Shown one piece after another: positions 44,443 through 54,647 of a stretch of DNA of 64,000 nt. Numbering within the stretch: the first letter of the stretch is position 1; every line of letters begins with the position of its first letter. Location: positions 62,001 through 126,000 of the forward strand of contig NZ_KL543976.1 in NCBI RefSeq assembly GCF_000711795.1, in the 5' to 3' direction. The notes below the pieces were generated by a model, which saw only the letters and a list, made by a program, of their open reading frames with translations, did not search any database and was not told the origin of the DNA. Both the position numbers and the translations under genes were made by a program. The stretch comes from Vibrio pacinii DSM 19139. GTDB lineage: Bacteria; Pseudomonadota; Gammaproteobacteria; Enterobacterales; Vibrionaceae.

Positions 44443-45702
44443 ATGTCGACAGAATTCGCCGCGTTAGGGCTATGCACACCATTATTATCAACGATTGAAT
44501 CTTTAGGTTTTAAACAACCAACAGAGGTTCAAAAACAGGCGGTTCCGCCTCTGCTGGAAGGTAAAGACGTCTTAGCTGGCGCGCAAACTGGTACGGGTAA
44601 AACCGCCGCGTTTGGACTGCCGATTCTGCAACATTTGCTTCAGTCACCAAGTAAACGCAATCCGCAAAGCAATGATGTGACAGCTTTGGTGTTGGTACCA
44701 ACCCGAGAACTCGCGCAGCAAGTCTTCGACAATATCAGTCTGTATGCCCAACAGACTGAGGTTAAAGTCGTCACGGCTTATGGCGGGACCAGTATGAATG
44801 TGCAAGTCCGCAATTTACATCAAGGTTGCGATATATTAATCGCAACGCCTGGTCGCTTGCTCGATCATCTGTTTTGCAAGAATATCCGTTTGGCTAAGAC
44901 GCAGTATCTGGTGTTGGATGAAGCAGACCGAATGCTCGACATGGGCTTTATGCCTGATATTCAACGCATCCTTAAGCAGTGTAATCCCCAGCGTCAGACA
45001 ATGTTTTTTTCAGCAACCTTTGATAAACGCATCAAAGCTATCGCTTACAAAATGCTCAACGAGCCGGTTGAAGTGCAAGTAACGCCTTCGAATAGTACCG
45101 CAGATACCGTCGAGCAGATCGTTTACCCGGTGGACAAAAAACGCAAAGCAGAATTGCTCGCGTATCTGATTGGGTCTCGTAATTGGCAACAAGTGTTGGT
45201 TTTTACCAAAACGAAGCAGGGCAGTGATGCCTTGGCGAAAGAACTCAAACTAGATGGAATAAAAGCGGCATCGATTAATGGCGATAAAAGCCAAGGAGCG
45301 AGACAAAAGGCGCTGGATGATTTTAAAGCCGGTCGTATACGTGCTTTAATTGCGACGGATGTGGCTGCTCGTGGTTTGGATATTCAACAATTGGAGCAAG
45401 TGGTCAACTTTGATATGCCTTATAAAGCGGAAGATTATGTTCACCGTATTGGGCGGACAGGTCGTGCTGGCCAACAAGGCTTCGCGGCATCATTAATGAG
45501 TCGTGACGAAGAGTATTTACTTGAAGCGATCGAGCGCTTGCTTGATGCCAAATTGCCACAAGAATGGTTGCAAGGGTTTGAACCAAGTTTGATTGAAGAC
45601 ATCGAACCAGACAAAAGCCCGCGGCGTCGTGGGCGTAATGCTGATAAACGTAAAATAAAAGCAAAATTGAAGATCCATGCCGGTCGCGGTAAAAAGAACT
45701 AA
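44443..45702 (+). CDS. rhlE: DEAD-box RNA helicase RhlE
   Basis: This 419-residue helicase shows all motifs in order: PTEVQKQAVP, AGAQTGTGKTAAF, PTRELAQQV, ATPGRLLDH, VLDEADRMLDMGF, SATF, VFTKTKQGSD, LIATDVAARGLD and HRIGRTGRAG. The C-terminal tail is short and very basic (RRRGRNADKRKIKAKLKI), as in RhlE proteins, and lacks the DbpA RNA-binding domain. It should unwind RNA in ribosome assembly or mRNA decay. ATG at 44443 follows TAGGTAAACCGC. A DbpA gene lies only 4 kb to the left, but the two are different subfamilies and not a duplicate pair. Confidence 0.9.
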   Translation: MSTEFAALGLCTPLLSTIESLGFKQPTEVQKQAVPPLLEGKDVLAGAQTGTGKTAAFGLPILQHLLQSPSKRNPQSNDVTALVLVPTRELAQQVFDNISLYAQQTEVKVVTAYGGTSMNVQVRNLHQGCDILIATPGRLLDHLFCKNIRLAKTQYLVLDEADRMLDMGFMPDIQRILKQCNPQRQTMFFSATFDKRIKAIAYKMLNEPVEVQVTPSNSTADTVEQIVYPVDKKRKAELLAYLIGSRNWQQVLVFTKTKQGSDALAKELKLDGIKAASINGDKSQGARQKALDDFKAGRIRALIATDVAARGLDIQQLEQVVNFDMPYKAEDYVHRIGRTGRAGQQGFAASLMSRDEEYLLEAIERLLDAKLPQEWLQGFEPSLIEDIEPDKSPRRRGRNADKRKIKAKLKIHAGRGKKN

Positions 45703-45713
45703 TGAAGAGAAAT

Positions 45714-45742
45714 CGGCTTATATTGATGACTAGTATGAGCCG
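45714..45742 (+). terminator. Possible terminator of rhlE
   Basis: CGGCTTAT/ATGAGCCG (one G-T pair) with a 13-base loop is followed by CTTTTACC, just past the rhlE stop. Confidence 0.5.
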
Positions 45743-45768
45743 CTTTTACCTCGATAAAGGAATGATCA

Positions 45769-46275
45769 GTGAAACTCACGTTAATCAATCTAAACGATGC
45801 ACAAGCACTGTTAGAGTTTGAGATAACCAATAAACAGTGGTTTGAACAGTTTATCCCACCACGTGAGCAACACTTTTATTCTTTAGTTGGCGTCAAGCAA
45901 CACATCCGTGAATTCTTGCTTGATTTCAAATGCAACGAAATGATCCCATTGTTAATTAAAAGCGATAATAATAGGATTATCGGTCGCATCAATATCACCA
46001 ATATTGATGGCAACAAGCGTATTGCTCACTTGGGCTATCGGGTCGGAAAAAGCGAGATCAAGCAAGGTGTCGCAAAATGGGCGGTTTCCGAAGTGATTGA
46101 CATGCTGAAGAAACAGAACATTAAACAACTGTATGCGTATGCCGAAATTCGCAATGTTGCTTCCCAGAGCGTATTGAGCGCCAATGGATTTAGCAAAGTG
46201 AGACTGGTTAAGAACTTTGCAAAGTTACACGGTCAAGCTATCGACTGCCTAGAATACAAACGTCTGATACCCTAA
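45769..46275 (+). CDS. GNAT-family N-acetyltransferase (RimJ/RimL-like)
   Basis: This 168-residue protein shows the GNAT fold. The region IIGRINITNIDGNKRIAHLG is followed by the acetyl-CoA loop in YRVGKSEIKQGVAKWAVSEV (about residues 92-111) and RNVASQSVLSANGFSKV near the end. These are typical of RimJ/RimL and related enzymes that acetylate protein N-termini or small molecules. The substrate is not deducible. Translation begins at GTG 45769, with AAAGGA eight bases upstream. It is downstream of rhlE in the same direction with a hairpin between them. Confidence 0.82.
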   Translation: MKLTLINLNDAQALLEFEITNKQWFEQFIPPREQHFYSLVGVKQHIREFLLDFKCNEMIPLLIKSDNNRIIGRINITNIDGNKRIAHLGYRVGKSEIKQGVAKWAVSEVIDMLKKQNIKQLYAYAEIRNVASQSVLSANGFSKVRLVKNFAKLHGQAIDCLEYKRLIP

Positions 46276-46314
46276 AAATTAAGATAAGCTCCCCGTGGTG
46301 TTACATAAACAGTG

Positions 46315-46338
46315 AAACGGAAGCGAAGGCTTCCGTTT
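46315..46338. terminator. Hairpin between acetyltransferase and desaturase genes
   Basis: AAACGGAAGC/GCTTCCGTTT forms a 10-bp stem with loop GAAG between convergent genes. T runs are minimal. Confidence 0.7.
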
Positions 46339-46353
46339 GGGTTCGAGTAAAAT

Positions 46354-47481
46354 CTAGGAATACTGGGCGACTAACATTTCCCAACTCCGTCGCTGAGCGA
46401 CAAGGTCTTGTTTCATTTGCTGATAACGCATTTTAAGTAAAGAGCATTCATATTTTTTTGCTAATACGTCTTTCTTTGCTTCCAAAACTTGTTTTTTAAC
46501 GTCGTAGTAATCAACCATTTTAGTGACAAGATCTTCAAACTCTTGGTTTAATGTCTCGTTAAGCAGTCGTGCATTTGGCAGTTTACGAATGTTTTTTGAT
46601 GCGGTTAAGAGTGACTGTTTAGCGCGCGCTTTTTCGACCTTGAGCTTGGGAGTGACACGCAATTTAGACGCGAGCCCGAACCATGAGCACGACTTAATCA
46701 ACCACTTCGTTGGATCGTATTGCCACCAATAAATGCCATTGCGATAGTCATTTTCGAAAATATGGTGGTAGTTATGATAGCCTTCACCAAAGGTAAATAC
46801 TGCTAATATAGCGTTATCACGTGCAGTATTTTTGTCTGTATAAGGTTGGCTACCCCAAATATGGGCCAGTGAATTAATAAAGAAGGTTGAGTGATGGCTA
46901 ACAACCAAACGAAGCACGCCAACAATCAATAACATTCCCCATATGTCGCCATACAGTACACCAAGCAATAGTGGGATGCCGACGTTGGTCGCTATCGCAA
47001 GTGGGACATAATATTTGTGCTGCCACATGACAATATTGTCTTTTTGTAGATCGCGACAATTGCTGTAGTCACAGTAAGTGTTGGCGCTGTATTCACGTAA
47101 CATCCAACCAATATGAGAGAACCAAAAGCCGCGTTTGGCGGAATAAGGATCTTTATCATTATGATCGACGTGTTTGTGGTGAATTCTATGGTCAGAACTC
47201 CAGTGCAGCGCACTATTTTGAAGGGCAAAAGCGCCCCCTAAAGCAAATAGCCAACGGAGTGACCAATGAGCTTGATAGGTTTTATGTGACCACAAGCGGT
47301 GGTAACCGGCAGTAATGGATAGGTTACAAAATGAAAATGTCACCACAAACCAGGCAAGGTGCTCAATCGAGTAACCATGCGTGAGGCCATACCAAGGCAC
47401 AACCAGTGTTGCGACCAAAAATGACGACAAAAAAATCATTATATTTAACCAAATCAGAGGTGGTTTAGGCGAGTCCGACAT
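46354..47481 (-). CDS. Membrane acyl-CoA (delta-9) fatty acid desaturase
   Basis: This 375-residue integral-membrane di-iron desaturase introduces a cis double bond into fatty acyl chains to adjust membrane fluidity. The three histidine boxes are HRLWSH (residues 61-66), HRIHHKHVDH (about 98-107) and HNYHH (about 240). Four hydrophobic stretches flank them. The C-terminal 100 residues (from about 275) are helical and charged, ending in a coiled-coil-like segment unlike the simplest members. A FabR-like palindrome lies 41-58 bases upstream of the ATG at 47479-47481, which fits control by unsaturated fatty-acid status. It is divergent from a GNAT gene. Confidence 0.9.
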   Translation of the reverse strand: MSDSPKPPLIWLNIMIFLSSFLVATLVVPWYGLTHGYSIEHLAWFVVTFSFCNLSITAGYHRLWSHKTYQAHWSLRWLFALGGAFALQNSALHWSSDHRIHHKHVDHNDKDPYSAKRGFWFSHIGWMLREYSANTYCDYSNCRDLQKDNIVMWQHKYYVPLAIATNVGIPLLLGVLYGDIWGMLLIVGVLRLVVSHHSTFFINSLAHIWGSQPYTDKNTARDNAILAVFTFGEGYHNYHHIFENDYRNGIYWWQYDPTKWLIKSCSWFGLASKLRVTPKLKVEKARAKQSLLTASKNIRKLPNARLLNETLNQEFEDLVTKMVDYYDVKKQVLEAKKDVLAKKYECSLLKMRYQQMKQDLVAQRRSWEMLVAQYS

Positions 47482-47521
47482 GGTGAAGTCCTTTCAGCTA
47501 ACAGTTGTGCGCTAGAATATC

Positions 47522-47539
47522 AGCGTACATGTGTAAGTC
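47522..47539. promoter_or_regulatory. FabR/DesT-like operator of the desaturase gene
   Basis: AGCGTACATGTGTAAGTC closely matches the FabR-type palindrome AGCGTACA-NN-TGTNCGCT, with the left arm perfect and the right arm degenerate. It lies 41 bases upstream of the desaturase start, a usual operator position. Confidence 0.6.
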
Positions 47540-47747
47540 AAACGAAATTCTAATCCTTGTTAGCTAGCTCACGACTCGTTGCTTTGTGTTTTGTAACGAA
47601 ACGTATCGAATGCAAATAAGCGTTCACTGATATGCATAATAATTCGAGCTAATCGATGGATTACTCTAGAATGTTTGGCTTTTTGTTAAATGTTTTATAG
47701 TATGAAGAGATGTAAGAACCCTTACAGGAAGTAATAAGGTACTATAA

Positions 47748-48308
47748 ATGGAATTAAAGTTAGCTGAATATAACGATTATGAACGCATTGCTACTTTGCA
47801 TGCGCAGAGCTGGAAATTGTTTTATCAAGGGATTCTGGGCTCAGAGTTTCTAAAACACGACGTATTAGAAGAGCGTTCTACTATTTGGCAAACCCGTCTT
47901 ATTAATCCTCCGTTCAATCAACATGTCCTGCTTATTGAAGAAGGGGGCCTACTCTGCGGCTTTATCTGTGCCTTCGGCAATCATGATTTCGAGAAAGGCA
48001 CAATGATCGATGCCTTACATGTTGATCCTGCACACCGAGGAAAAGGCGTCGGCGTTAAGCTATTAGCAGAAATGGCGAAATGGATAGATCAGTACTTTCC
48101 CAATAACGGCGTATATTTGGAAGTCATGAAAGAGAACAAGCAAGCCGTGGACTTTTATCAACACTTAGGTGGCGAGTGTCATCTAGAACGATTATGGAAT
48201 GCGCCTTGCGGTCATCAGGTTCCTGAGCTTGTTTACGCATGGCAGTCGGGTAACCAACTATTGAAATGTGTTGAACCACACACAAAGCGAAACGTTGTAA
48301 CGATTTGA
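47748..48308 (+). CDS. GNAT-family N-acetyltransferase
   Basis: This 186-residue protein carries the GNAT core. Motif A appears as DALHVDPAHRGKGVGVKLLA (about residues 88-107, with the R/Q-x-x-G-x-G acetyl-CoA loop HRGKGVG). Motif B is NNGVYLEVMKENKQAVDFYQ, then HLGGE. The substrate is unknown. The ATG at 47748 is preceded by a weak AAGGTACTATAA. It lies 100 bases upstream of the efflux genes in the same direction, with no clear terminator, but its function need not be related to them. Confidence 0.82.
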   Translation: MELKLAEYNDYERIATLHAQSWKLFYQGILGSEFLKHDVLEERSTIWQTRLINPPFNQHVLLIEEGGLLCGFICAFGNHDFEKGTMIDALHVDPAHRGKGVGVKLLAEMAKWIDQYFPNNGVYLEVMKENKQAVDFYQHLGGECHLERLWNAPCGHQVPELVYAWQSGNQLLKCVEPHTKRNVVTI

Positions 48309-48407
48309 TACAAATAACACGCCGTTCCTGATATTTCTCGGACATTACTTGATAGACTGTTGGATAATTTGATAACAAGCATAATATAAATTTCCAGCGG
48401 TCTATTC

Positions 48408-49523
48408 ATGAAAAAAACCATACTTTCCAGCGCACTCGTAAGTGCGTTATTTCTCGTAGGATGTGGTGAAGCATCTCAAAACTCACAAACTCCTCCAGCT
48501 CAACTGGTGGTGGCTCAACAAGTTGAGTCGATTTCTCATCAGCAAAGCAAATCTTATATCGGTCGAGTTGAAGCGGTTGAAGACACAAATATTACTGCCC
48601 AAGTCACAGGTTATTTAAAAGGTAGTCACTTTGACGAAGGCCAAATGGTCGAGAAAGACCAATTACTCTATACCATCGAACCTTCTTCCTTTGAGGCTCA
48701 GCTCGCTAGCGCAAAAGCGGCCAACGCGCAGGCCGAAGCTACGTTGATAAAAGCCCAGCTAGATTTCGCTCGCGGTAAAAATCTATTACCGAAAGGCAGT
48801 ATTTCACAATCAGAATTTGATCATTTAAATGCAGCATTGCTAGGTGCGAAAGCCCAAGTTGAGTCTGCCAAAGCGCAGATGAGACTTGCTGAGGTAAACC
48901 TTTCTTATACAGAAATTCGCGCGCCATTTTCAGGACGTATTGCACAAAGCACAGTGTCCACCGGCGATCTTGTCTCGCCACAATCGGGTGTGCTAACTAC
49001 TTTGGTCAGTCTTGACCCTGTACATACTAGTTTCAGTATTAGTGAGCGTGAACGACTAGAACTGGGCATGGACAACATCAAAAGTGAGGGTGAAGCAGAT
49101 TCGGTAGAGGTTCAGGTAGTACTCGAAAATGGACAGCGTTTTGAACATTTAGGTAAGCTCGATTTTTTGGGCAATCGTATTGACTTAAATACCGCGACCA
49201 TTGCTTTGCGCGCCGTTGTTGCCAACCCTGACTATCGATTGCTGCCTGGACAACACGTTAAGGTCGAACTGCGCGAGAAACATGCCGAGCAAGTGGTGGT
49301 AGTGCCGCGCCGCGCCGTGCAAACTGATCTAGAAGGCAATTTCGTCATGATTGTAGCCAATGGTGATATCGCAGAGAGACGAAATGTTGAGCTGGGTCGT
49401 CAAATTGAATCGGGTGTAATTGTACGAAGTGGCTTAAGTGTCGAAGATACCGTCATTACTCAAGGGCTTCAACGTATACGTAACGGGGTTCCGGTACGTT
49501 TAAAATCAGCTAACGCTGAATAA
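48408..49523 (+). CDS. RND efflux periplasmic adaptor (membrane fusion lipoprotein)
   Basis: This 371-residue adaptor begins with a lipoprotein signal (ILSSALVSALFLVGC, lipidated Cys19), which anchors it to the inner membrane. A lipoyl-like domain (TGYLKGSHFDEGQMVEKDQL), an alpha-helical hairpin (about 95-165), a beta-barrel and a membrane-proximal domain follow. It should bridge the RND pump to an outer-membrane channel. The pump gene starts nine bases downstream. No TolC-type gene lies in the window, so an outside channel must be used, as is common in vibrios. The pair resembles one of the Vex pumps of V. cholerae, possibly VexLM, but I cannot be certain which. Confidence 0.92.
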   Translation: MKKTILSSALVSALFLVGCGEASQNSQTPPAQLVVAQQVESISHQQSKSYIGRVEAVEDTNITAQVTGYLKGSHFDEGQMVEKDQLLYTIEPSSFEAQLASAKAANAQAEATLIKAQLDFARGKNLLPKGSISQSEFDHLNAALLGAKAQVESAKAQMRLAEVNLSYTEIRAPFSGRIAQSTVSTGDLVSPQSGVLTTLVSLDPVHTSFSISERERLELGMDNIKSEGEADSVEVQVVLENGQRFEHLGKLDFLGNRIDLNTATIALRAVVANPDYRLLPGQHVKVELREKHAEQVVVVPRRAVQTDLEGNFVMIVANGDIAERRNVELGRQIESGVIVRSGLSVEDTVITQGLQRIRNGVPVRLKSANAE

Positions 49524-49532
49524 GGGGCTGAC

Positions 49533-52500
49533 ATGTTAAGTCGTTTCTTTATCCAGCGCCCTAAGTTTGCGTTGGTTATCTCGATTATTTTGATGTTGGC
49601 AGGTGCTATCTCATTAGCGATTTTGCCTGTTGCAGAATACCCCAAAATCAGTCCACCGTCGGTGAGTGTCAATGCCTATTATACTGGGGCGAGCGCTGAA
49701 GTCGTTGAACAGGCCATCGCTGACCCTATAGAAACGTCAGTCAACGGCGTCGAAAACATGATCTACATGTCTTCGAAAAGCGCCAACGATGGTTCTTATA
49801 GCCTTAATGTGACGTTTGATGTTGGTACTGACCCTGATATGGCACAAGTCAATGTGCAAAATCGGGTCTCACAAATAGAATCAAAGTTACCACAAGAAGT
49901 ACGAATGGTTGGGGTTACGGTTAAGAAGCGTTCACCTGACTTGTTAATGGTACTCAATTTTTATTCTCCGCAAGGAAAGTATGACGATCAGTTTTTGATC
50001 AATTACATCAACCTTAATGTCAAAGACCAGCTGGCGCGTGTTAAAGGCATCAGTGAAGTGAATGTAATTGGTGGCGGTGAGTATGCGATGCGTGTGTGGT
50101 TGGATCCTGAAAAAATGGCCAATCTTAAGTTAACCACATCGGATGTTTACTCAGCACTTGCAGAGCAAAATGTGCAAGTGGCCGCTGGACACGTCGGCGC
50201 GGCACCTTACAGTAGTGCGCAAGAAGTTCAGTTTAACCTTGTTACTAAAGGGCGTCTTGAGAGCGTTGATGAGTTTGAACGTGTGATATTGCGTGCTAAC
50301 AGTGATGGCTCTACTGTGTATCTAAAAGATGTTGCTCGTGTAGAACTTGGTAAGAAGTTCTACAGCGGCAGCGGCAAGTTTCGTGGCCAAGACGCATCAA
50401 TTGTTGCACTTTCTCTTCAATCAGATGCCAATGCACTGGAAAGTGGCCAGGCTGTGATGGATTTACTTGACGGGTTAAGTACTAACTTTCCCCAAGGTAT
50501 GGCATACGAAACTAGCTATGACACGACAGTGTTTGTTGCTGAGTCGATTAAAGGGGTCGTAAAAACTCTGATAGAAGCGATCCTATTAGTGATTGCGGTG
50601 ACCTACCTGTTCCTTGGTAACGTTCGTGCCACGTTAATCCCAGTGGTGGCCATTCCGGTTTCGCTGATCGGTACGTTTGCCATCATGCAAATAACGGGGT
50701 TTACCATCAATACCGTTACCTTGTTTGGATTGATTCTTGCGATTGGTATTGTGGTTGACGATGCAATCTTGGTGATCGAGAACGTCGATACCACCATGGC
50801 CAAAGATCCATCGATGAGTCCGCGCAAAGCAACGTTACTTGCAATGAAGGAAGTTACCGGGCCGATAGTGACCTCAACGTTAGTATTGCTGGCGGTGTTT
50901 TTACCCGTTGCAATGTTACCGGGTATCACCGGCATTATGTATCGCCAATTTGCGTTGACTATTTGTATTTCGGTGGTGATTTCTTCGATTAATGCACTGA
51001 CCCTATCACCAGCACTTTGTTCATTGGTACTCAAACAGGGCGGCGGCAACACCGCGCGTTGGTTCACCGCTTTTAACGCAGGGTTAGAGCGTGTCACAAA
51101 AGGCTATGGTCACATTGCTGGATTCTTAATTAAGAAAGCAGTTTTGCTGATTGCCTTCTTTATCGTGGCAGTAGCTGCGGTTGCTTTTTTGGCGAAAACC
51201 ACGTCAACGGCGTTTGTTCCTCAAGAAGATAAAGGCATCTTACTGGTCAATGTTCAATTGCCGGATTCTGCTTCGCTATCACGTACTGAAGCGGTTACCG
51301 AACAATTAATTGGGATTGTAGAACAAGAACCCGGTATTGATGGAGTGACTGTCGCAAACGGTTTTGCTTTCATGACCGGTGCGGCAGCGTCAAATGGCGC
51401 GTCTTTGTTTATCAAGCTTCATGACTGGGAAACACGAAATCAGTTTTCAGGTGACCACTCAGCTAATGCGATCGCGCAACGAATCAATGGCAAAGCCGCA
51501 ACTGAGCTTCCACAGGCGATTGTTTTTGCCATGGGACCGCCAGCTGTACCTGGAATGGGCTCGGCTTCAGGTTTTGAATTTGTCCTTGAAGACTCTTTGG
51601 GGCGCAGTCGCACCGATCTTGCCACGCTGATGGGGCAGGTAATTGAAGAAGCGAACAAGCAGCCAGAAATTGCCTATACCTTCAGTACCTTCCGTGCCAA
51701 TGTGCCGCATTTTTATGTTGATATAGATCGAGAAAAGGCGCAGCAGCTAGGAGTACCATTGTCGAGTGTTTTTCAAACGCTACAGGGTAACTTAGGTTCT
51801 CTATACGTTAATGACTTTACGATGTTTGGCAAAAACTTCCGTGTGACGATGCAGGCTGACAGTCAGCATCGCAGCAATATGGAAGATCTTGAACGCTTCC
51901 ACGTTCGTTCTGCGAGTGGCGAGATGATCCCGCTCAGCACTTTGGTTGGTTATGAGCAAATCTTTGAACCTGATGTCGCGTGGCGATACAACATGTATCG
52001 TAGTGCGATCATTCAAGGTCAGCCAGCTCCGGGTTATTCAAGTGGTGATGCCATTGCTGCTATGGAACGAGTGGCGGCCGAAATGTTGCCGCAAGGTTAT
52101 CAGTATGAATGGACCGGCATGGCATACCAAGAGGTACTAGCAGGTAGCCAAGCTATCTTCGCATTTGCGTTAGCGCTGATCTTTATCTATCTGTTTATGG
52201 TAGCGCAGTACGAAAGTTGGACCATTCCTCTGGCGATTATTCTGGTGGTACCAATCGCGACATTAGGCTCATTTATTGCGCTGAACTTAACTGGGACGCC
52301 GCTTAACTTGTATGCACAGATAGGTTTAGTCTTGTTGATTGCTTTGGCGGCGAAAAACGCAATATTGATTGTGGAGTTTGCTAAATTAGAACGTGAAGAG
52401 AAAGAAGCCAGTATTGAGGAAGCGGCAGTTCAAGGGGGTAAGTTACGCTTCAGAGCAGTGAACATGACATCATGGTCATTCATTTTAGGTATCTTCCCAC

Positions 52501-52685
52501 TGATCTTCGCCGCTGGGGCAGGTCACATAAGTCAAAACTCACTCGGCATTTCATTGATTGGCGGTTTGTTGTGTGTCCTTCTGGCGGGAACCTTATTGAT
52601 TCCTGGCTTTTACGCACTGGTTCAGCGTCAGCGTGAAAAAGTTCATGGTGGCAGTACTAAATTGATCCCCCTTGATGATGAGTAA
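49533..52685 (+). CDS. RND-type multidrug efflux permease (HAE1 family)
   Basis: This 1050-residue inner-membrane transporter has twelve membrane helices and two large periplasmic loops. The proton-relay aspartates of helix 4 are present in [14 protein letters not shown], and the helix-10 lysine in [14 protein letters not shown]. The N-terminus [20 protein letters not shown] is typical. The loop [17 protein letters not shown] and the funnel/pore residues are AcrB-like. It exports hydrophobic toxic compounds using the proton gradient. Substrate range cannot be read from sequence. GGGG lies before the ATG. A strong terminator follows. Confidence 0.94.
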   Translation: MLSRFFIQRPKFALVISIILMLAGAISLAILPVAEYPKISPPSVSVNAYYTGASAEVVEQAIADPIETSVNGVENMIYMSSKSANDGSYSLNVTFDVGTDPDMAQVNVQNRVSQIESKLPQEVRMVGVTVKKRSPDLLMVLNFYSPQGKYDDQFLINYINLNVKDQLARVKGISEVNVIGGGEYAMRVWLDPEKMANLKLTTSDVYSALAEQNVQVAAGHVGAAPYSSAQEVQFNLVTKGRLESVDEFERVILRANSDGSTVYLKDVARVELGKKFYSGSGKFRGQDASIVALSLQSDANALESGQAVMDLLDGLSTNFPQGMAYETSYDTTVFVAESIKGVVKTLIEAILLVIAVTYLFLGNVRATLIPVVAIPVSLIGTFAIMQITGFTINTVTLFGLILAIGIVVDDAILVIENVDTTMAKDPSMSPRKATLLAMKEVTGPIVTSTLVLLAVFLPVAMLPGITGIMYRQFALTICISVVISSINALTLSPALCSLVLKQGGGNTARWFTAFNAGLERVTKGYGHIAGFLIKKAVLLIAFFIVAVAAVAFLAKTTSTAFVPQEDKGILLVNVQLPDSASLSRTEAVTEQLIGIVEQEPGIDGVTVANGFAFMTGAAASNGASLFIKLHDWETRNQFSGDHSANAIAQRINGKAATELPQAIVFAMGPPAVPGMGSASGFEFVLEDSLGRSRTDLATLMGQVIEEANKQPEIAYTFSTFRANVPHFYVDIDREKAQQLGVPLSSVFQTLQGNLGSLYVNDFTMFGKNFRVTMQADSQHRSNMEDLERFHVRSASGEMIPLSTLVGYEQIFEPDVAWRYNMYRSAIIQGQPAPGYSSGDAIAAMERVAAEMLPQGYQYEWTGMAYQEVLAGSQAIFAFALALIFIYLFMVAQYESWTIPLAIILVVPIATLGSFIALNLTGTPLNLYAQIGLVLLIALAAKNAILIVEFAKLEREEKEASIEEAAVQGGKLRFRAVNMTSWSFILGIFPLIFAAGAGHISQNSLGISLIGGLLCVLLAGTLLIPGFYALVQRQREKVHGGSTKLIPLDDE

Positions 52686-52689
52686 CTAA

Positions 52690-52728
52690 CAAACAATCCC
52701 CTTGTCGAAAGAGAAGGGGATTGTTTTT
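52690..52728. terminator. Terminator after the RND operon
   Basis: AAACAATCCCCTT and AAGGGGATTGTTTTT form a stem of about 12 bp with loop GTCGAAAGAG. It serves the efflux operon and possibly the convergent chemoreceptor. Confidence 0.9.
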
Positions 52729-52736
52729 AACGTTGT

Positions 52737-54500
52737 TTATTTAGACGTTTTGAACTCCGCAACCGCACTGTCCATCTCATTGGCTTGTGCCGAAACCAGA
52801 TCGACTTCGCTTAAACATTGCTGAGCAGAAGTCATATTACTTTCCGATATTGTGTTTAACTCAGTGATTGAGTCACTGACCTGATTCATCACAATTCCTT
52901 GCTCTTCAATGGCAGAAGCAATGCGTTCCGAGTTGGCTTGAATGGTTTCCATATCATTGATGATTTGGCTGAGGCTACTATCCAGGGTACGAGAAGCCGA
53001 TAGTGTTTGGGCACCTTGCTCATTACATTGGTCAATATTAGTCACGACTTCAGCCATTTGATTCTGGATAGCGGAGACAACTTTAGTAATCTCTTCGGTT
53101 GATTGATGAGTTCGGCTCGCAAGCGCGCGTACCTCATCGGCAACCACTGCAAATCCGCGGCCTTGTTCACCAGCACGAGCTGCTTCAATCGCAGCGTTAA
53201 GAGCCAATAGGTTAGTTTGCTCGGCAATCTCTTGGATAATATTTACCGCATCGCCAATTTTATCGACGTGATTGTTGAGTGAACCAATGGATTCTTGACT
53301 ACTGCCTAAGATTGAGGAGAGTTGGTCAATGTTGTTTACTGTGGAATCTACAACTTTACGTCCATTTTTAGCATTAATAGACGCTTGTTGTACCCCTTCA
53401 ACGGCAACTGAAGTGCTTTCAGAAATTTCATTAATGGTCAGTACCATTTCTTGAACCGATGTTGCCATCGTGCCTGTATGATCGGCTTGAACATGGAATT
53501 GCTCAATTACGTGTTGTAGCTCGTTATGCATACTAGACGTACTGTGAGTGAGCTGCTTAGACTTTGTTTGTGAACCAGAAATCAACGCTTCAAACTTATC
53601 TAATAACATATTGAAATGATTGCCAATAACTGAAAGTTCGTCTTTCTTGGTTAAGTTGGCACGCAATGACACATTGTTGGTTCGAGCAATCTCTTGAATG
53701 GCGAGGAGTAGATTCGCCACCTGTTGGTTAATAGTGCGCGAAATTTGGAAGATAAACACAAAAATTATTAAAACCACCAATGATGTGACCGTTATTTTTA
53801 GTGTTGCTATTTGAGCACTTGATTCGTTGGTTTGCGCTTCTAACGCCTCGGAAAATGCCTTGAATTGTTCTTCTACGGCATGTGACAAGTTACGCGTATC
53901 GCCAAGTAATCCTTCGTTATATTTAAGGCCGATCATTTTCGCCTGAGCGATATAACTTCTGGCTGCGGCGATCAGAGCTGTCGCATTGTTGGGCAACAAG
54001 TCAGGTGAGAGCACTCCTTGCGATACAGCGTTATCAAACTGGGACAAATTAACCAGTTCATCGCTCGATAAAGAAGGGCGAAGCGAGTCAAGTGCTTTGT
54101 TGTAGGCGCCAACAAGCTTTTCATTGCTAGCCAGTCCCAGCTGTTGATAAGCTTGCACCAGTTTATTAAAACCAGCTTGGTAGGCAGTAATATCGCGGCG
54201 CAGCTGTTGGCTAGAGGGGAGATCTTGTTCTTTTACAATAACAGCGAGTTTTTCTTCAAGATCGAAGAAAGTCTGTATGTTTTTGTTGAATCGGTCCAAA
54301 TATTTTACGTCTTTCCTCAATAAGAAGTCTTTTTCGTTTCGTCGCAAATTCAAAAGCCGAATCTCTAGATCCGCTACTAATAGGCTGGCTTGATGGAGTT
54401 GAGAAGTGGTTTGGGCAAATTGCATGGTTGCAAAAACAATGGTTATGACACCAAATATGGCTACAACACCTAATGAATACAGTTTATTCTTGATATTCAT
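52737..54500 (-). CDS. Methyl-accepting chemotaxis protein with HBM sensor
   Basis: This 587-residue receptor has a membrane helix at about residues 8-28, a long all-helical periplasmic region (about 35-245) and a second membrane helix (about 250-270). HAMP and the signalling hairpin follow, with its conserved tip [20 protein letters not shown]. The periplasmic motif [11 protein letters not shown], with two bundles of helices, fits the helical bimodular (HBM) sensor type. Pseudomonas McpS, an HBM receptor, binds organic acids. The ligand here is not determined. The ATG at 54498-54500 is preceded by AAGGTAATCTT. Like the other chemoreceptor in the window it lacks a C-terminal pentapeptide. Confidence 0.9.
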   Translation of the reverse strand: MNIKNKLYSLGVVAIFGVITIVFATMQFAQTTSQLHQASLLVADLEIRLLNLRRNEKDFLLRKDVKYLDRFNKNIQTFFDLEEKLAVIVKEQDLPSSQQLRRDITAYQAGFNKLVQAYQQLGLASNEKLVGAYNKALDSLRPSLSSDELVNLSQFDNAVSQGVLSPDLLPNNATALIAAARSYIAQAKMIGLKYNEGLLGDTRNLSHAVEEQFKAFSEALEAQTNESSAQIATLKITVTSLVVLIIFVFIFQISRTINQQVANLLLAIQEIARTNNVSLRANLTKKDELSVIGNHFNMLLDKFEALISGSQTKSKQLTHSTSSMHNELQHVIEQFHVQADHTGTMATSVQEMVLTINEISESTSVAVEGVQQASINAKNGRKVVDSTVNNIDQLSSILGSSQESIGSLNNHVDKIGDAVNIIQEIAEQTNLLALNAAIEAARAGEQGRGFAVVADEVRALASRTHQSTEEITKVVSAIQNQMAEVVTNIDQCNEQGAQTLSASRTLDSSLSQIINDMETIQANSERIASAIEEQGIVMNQVSDSITELNTISESNMTSAQQCLSEVDLVSAQANEMDSAVAEFKTSK

Positions 54501-54647
54501 AAGATTACCTTAGTTCGTTAATATTATTCATTGATTGGTATTAATCCAGATAGTAGTTGTTATTTATAGATGTATCAATTATCTCGACTCATTCTGCCCA
54601 TGAATTTAAGTTAAATATCGAACTAGTTCGACTAAGAGAAGTAAATT

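Noticed and set aside
44443..45702. rhlE and dbpA considered as a recent tandem duplication
   Set aside because: They differ in C-terminal domains and motif context and belong to separate helicase subfamilies.
50603..51097. 164-codon frame antisense to the RND permease
   Set aside because: Long antisense frames arise from codon bias in membrane-protein genes; no start signal or homology.
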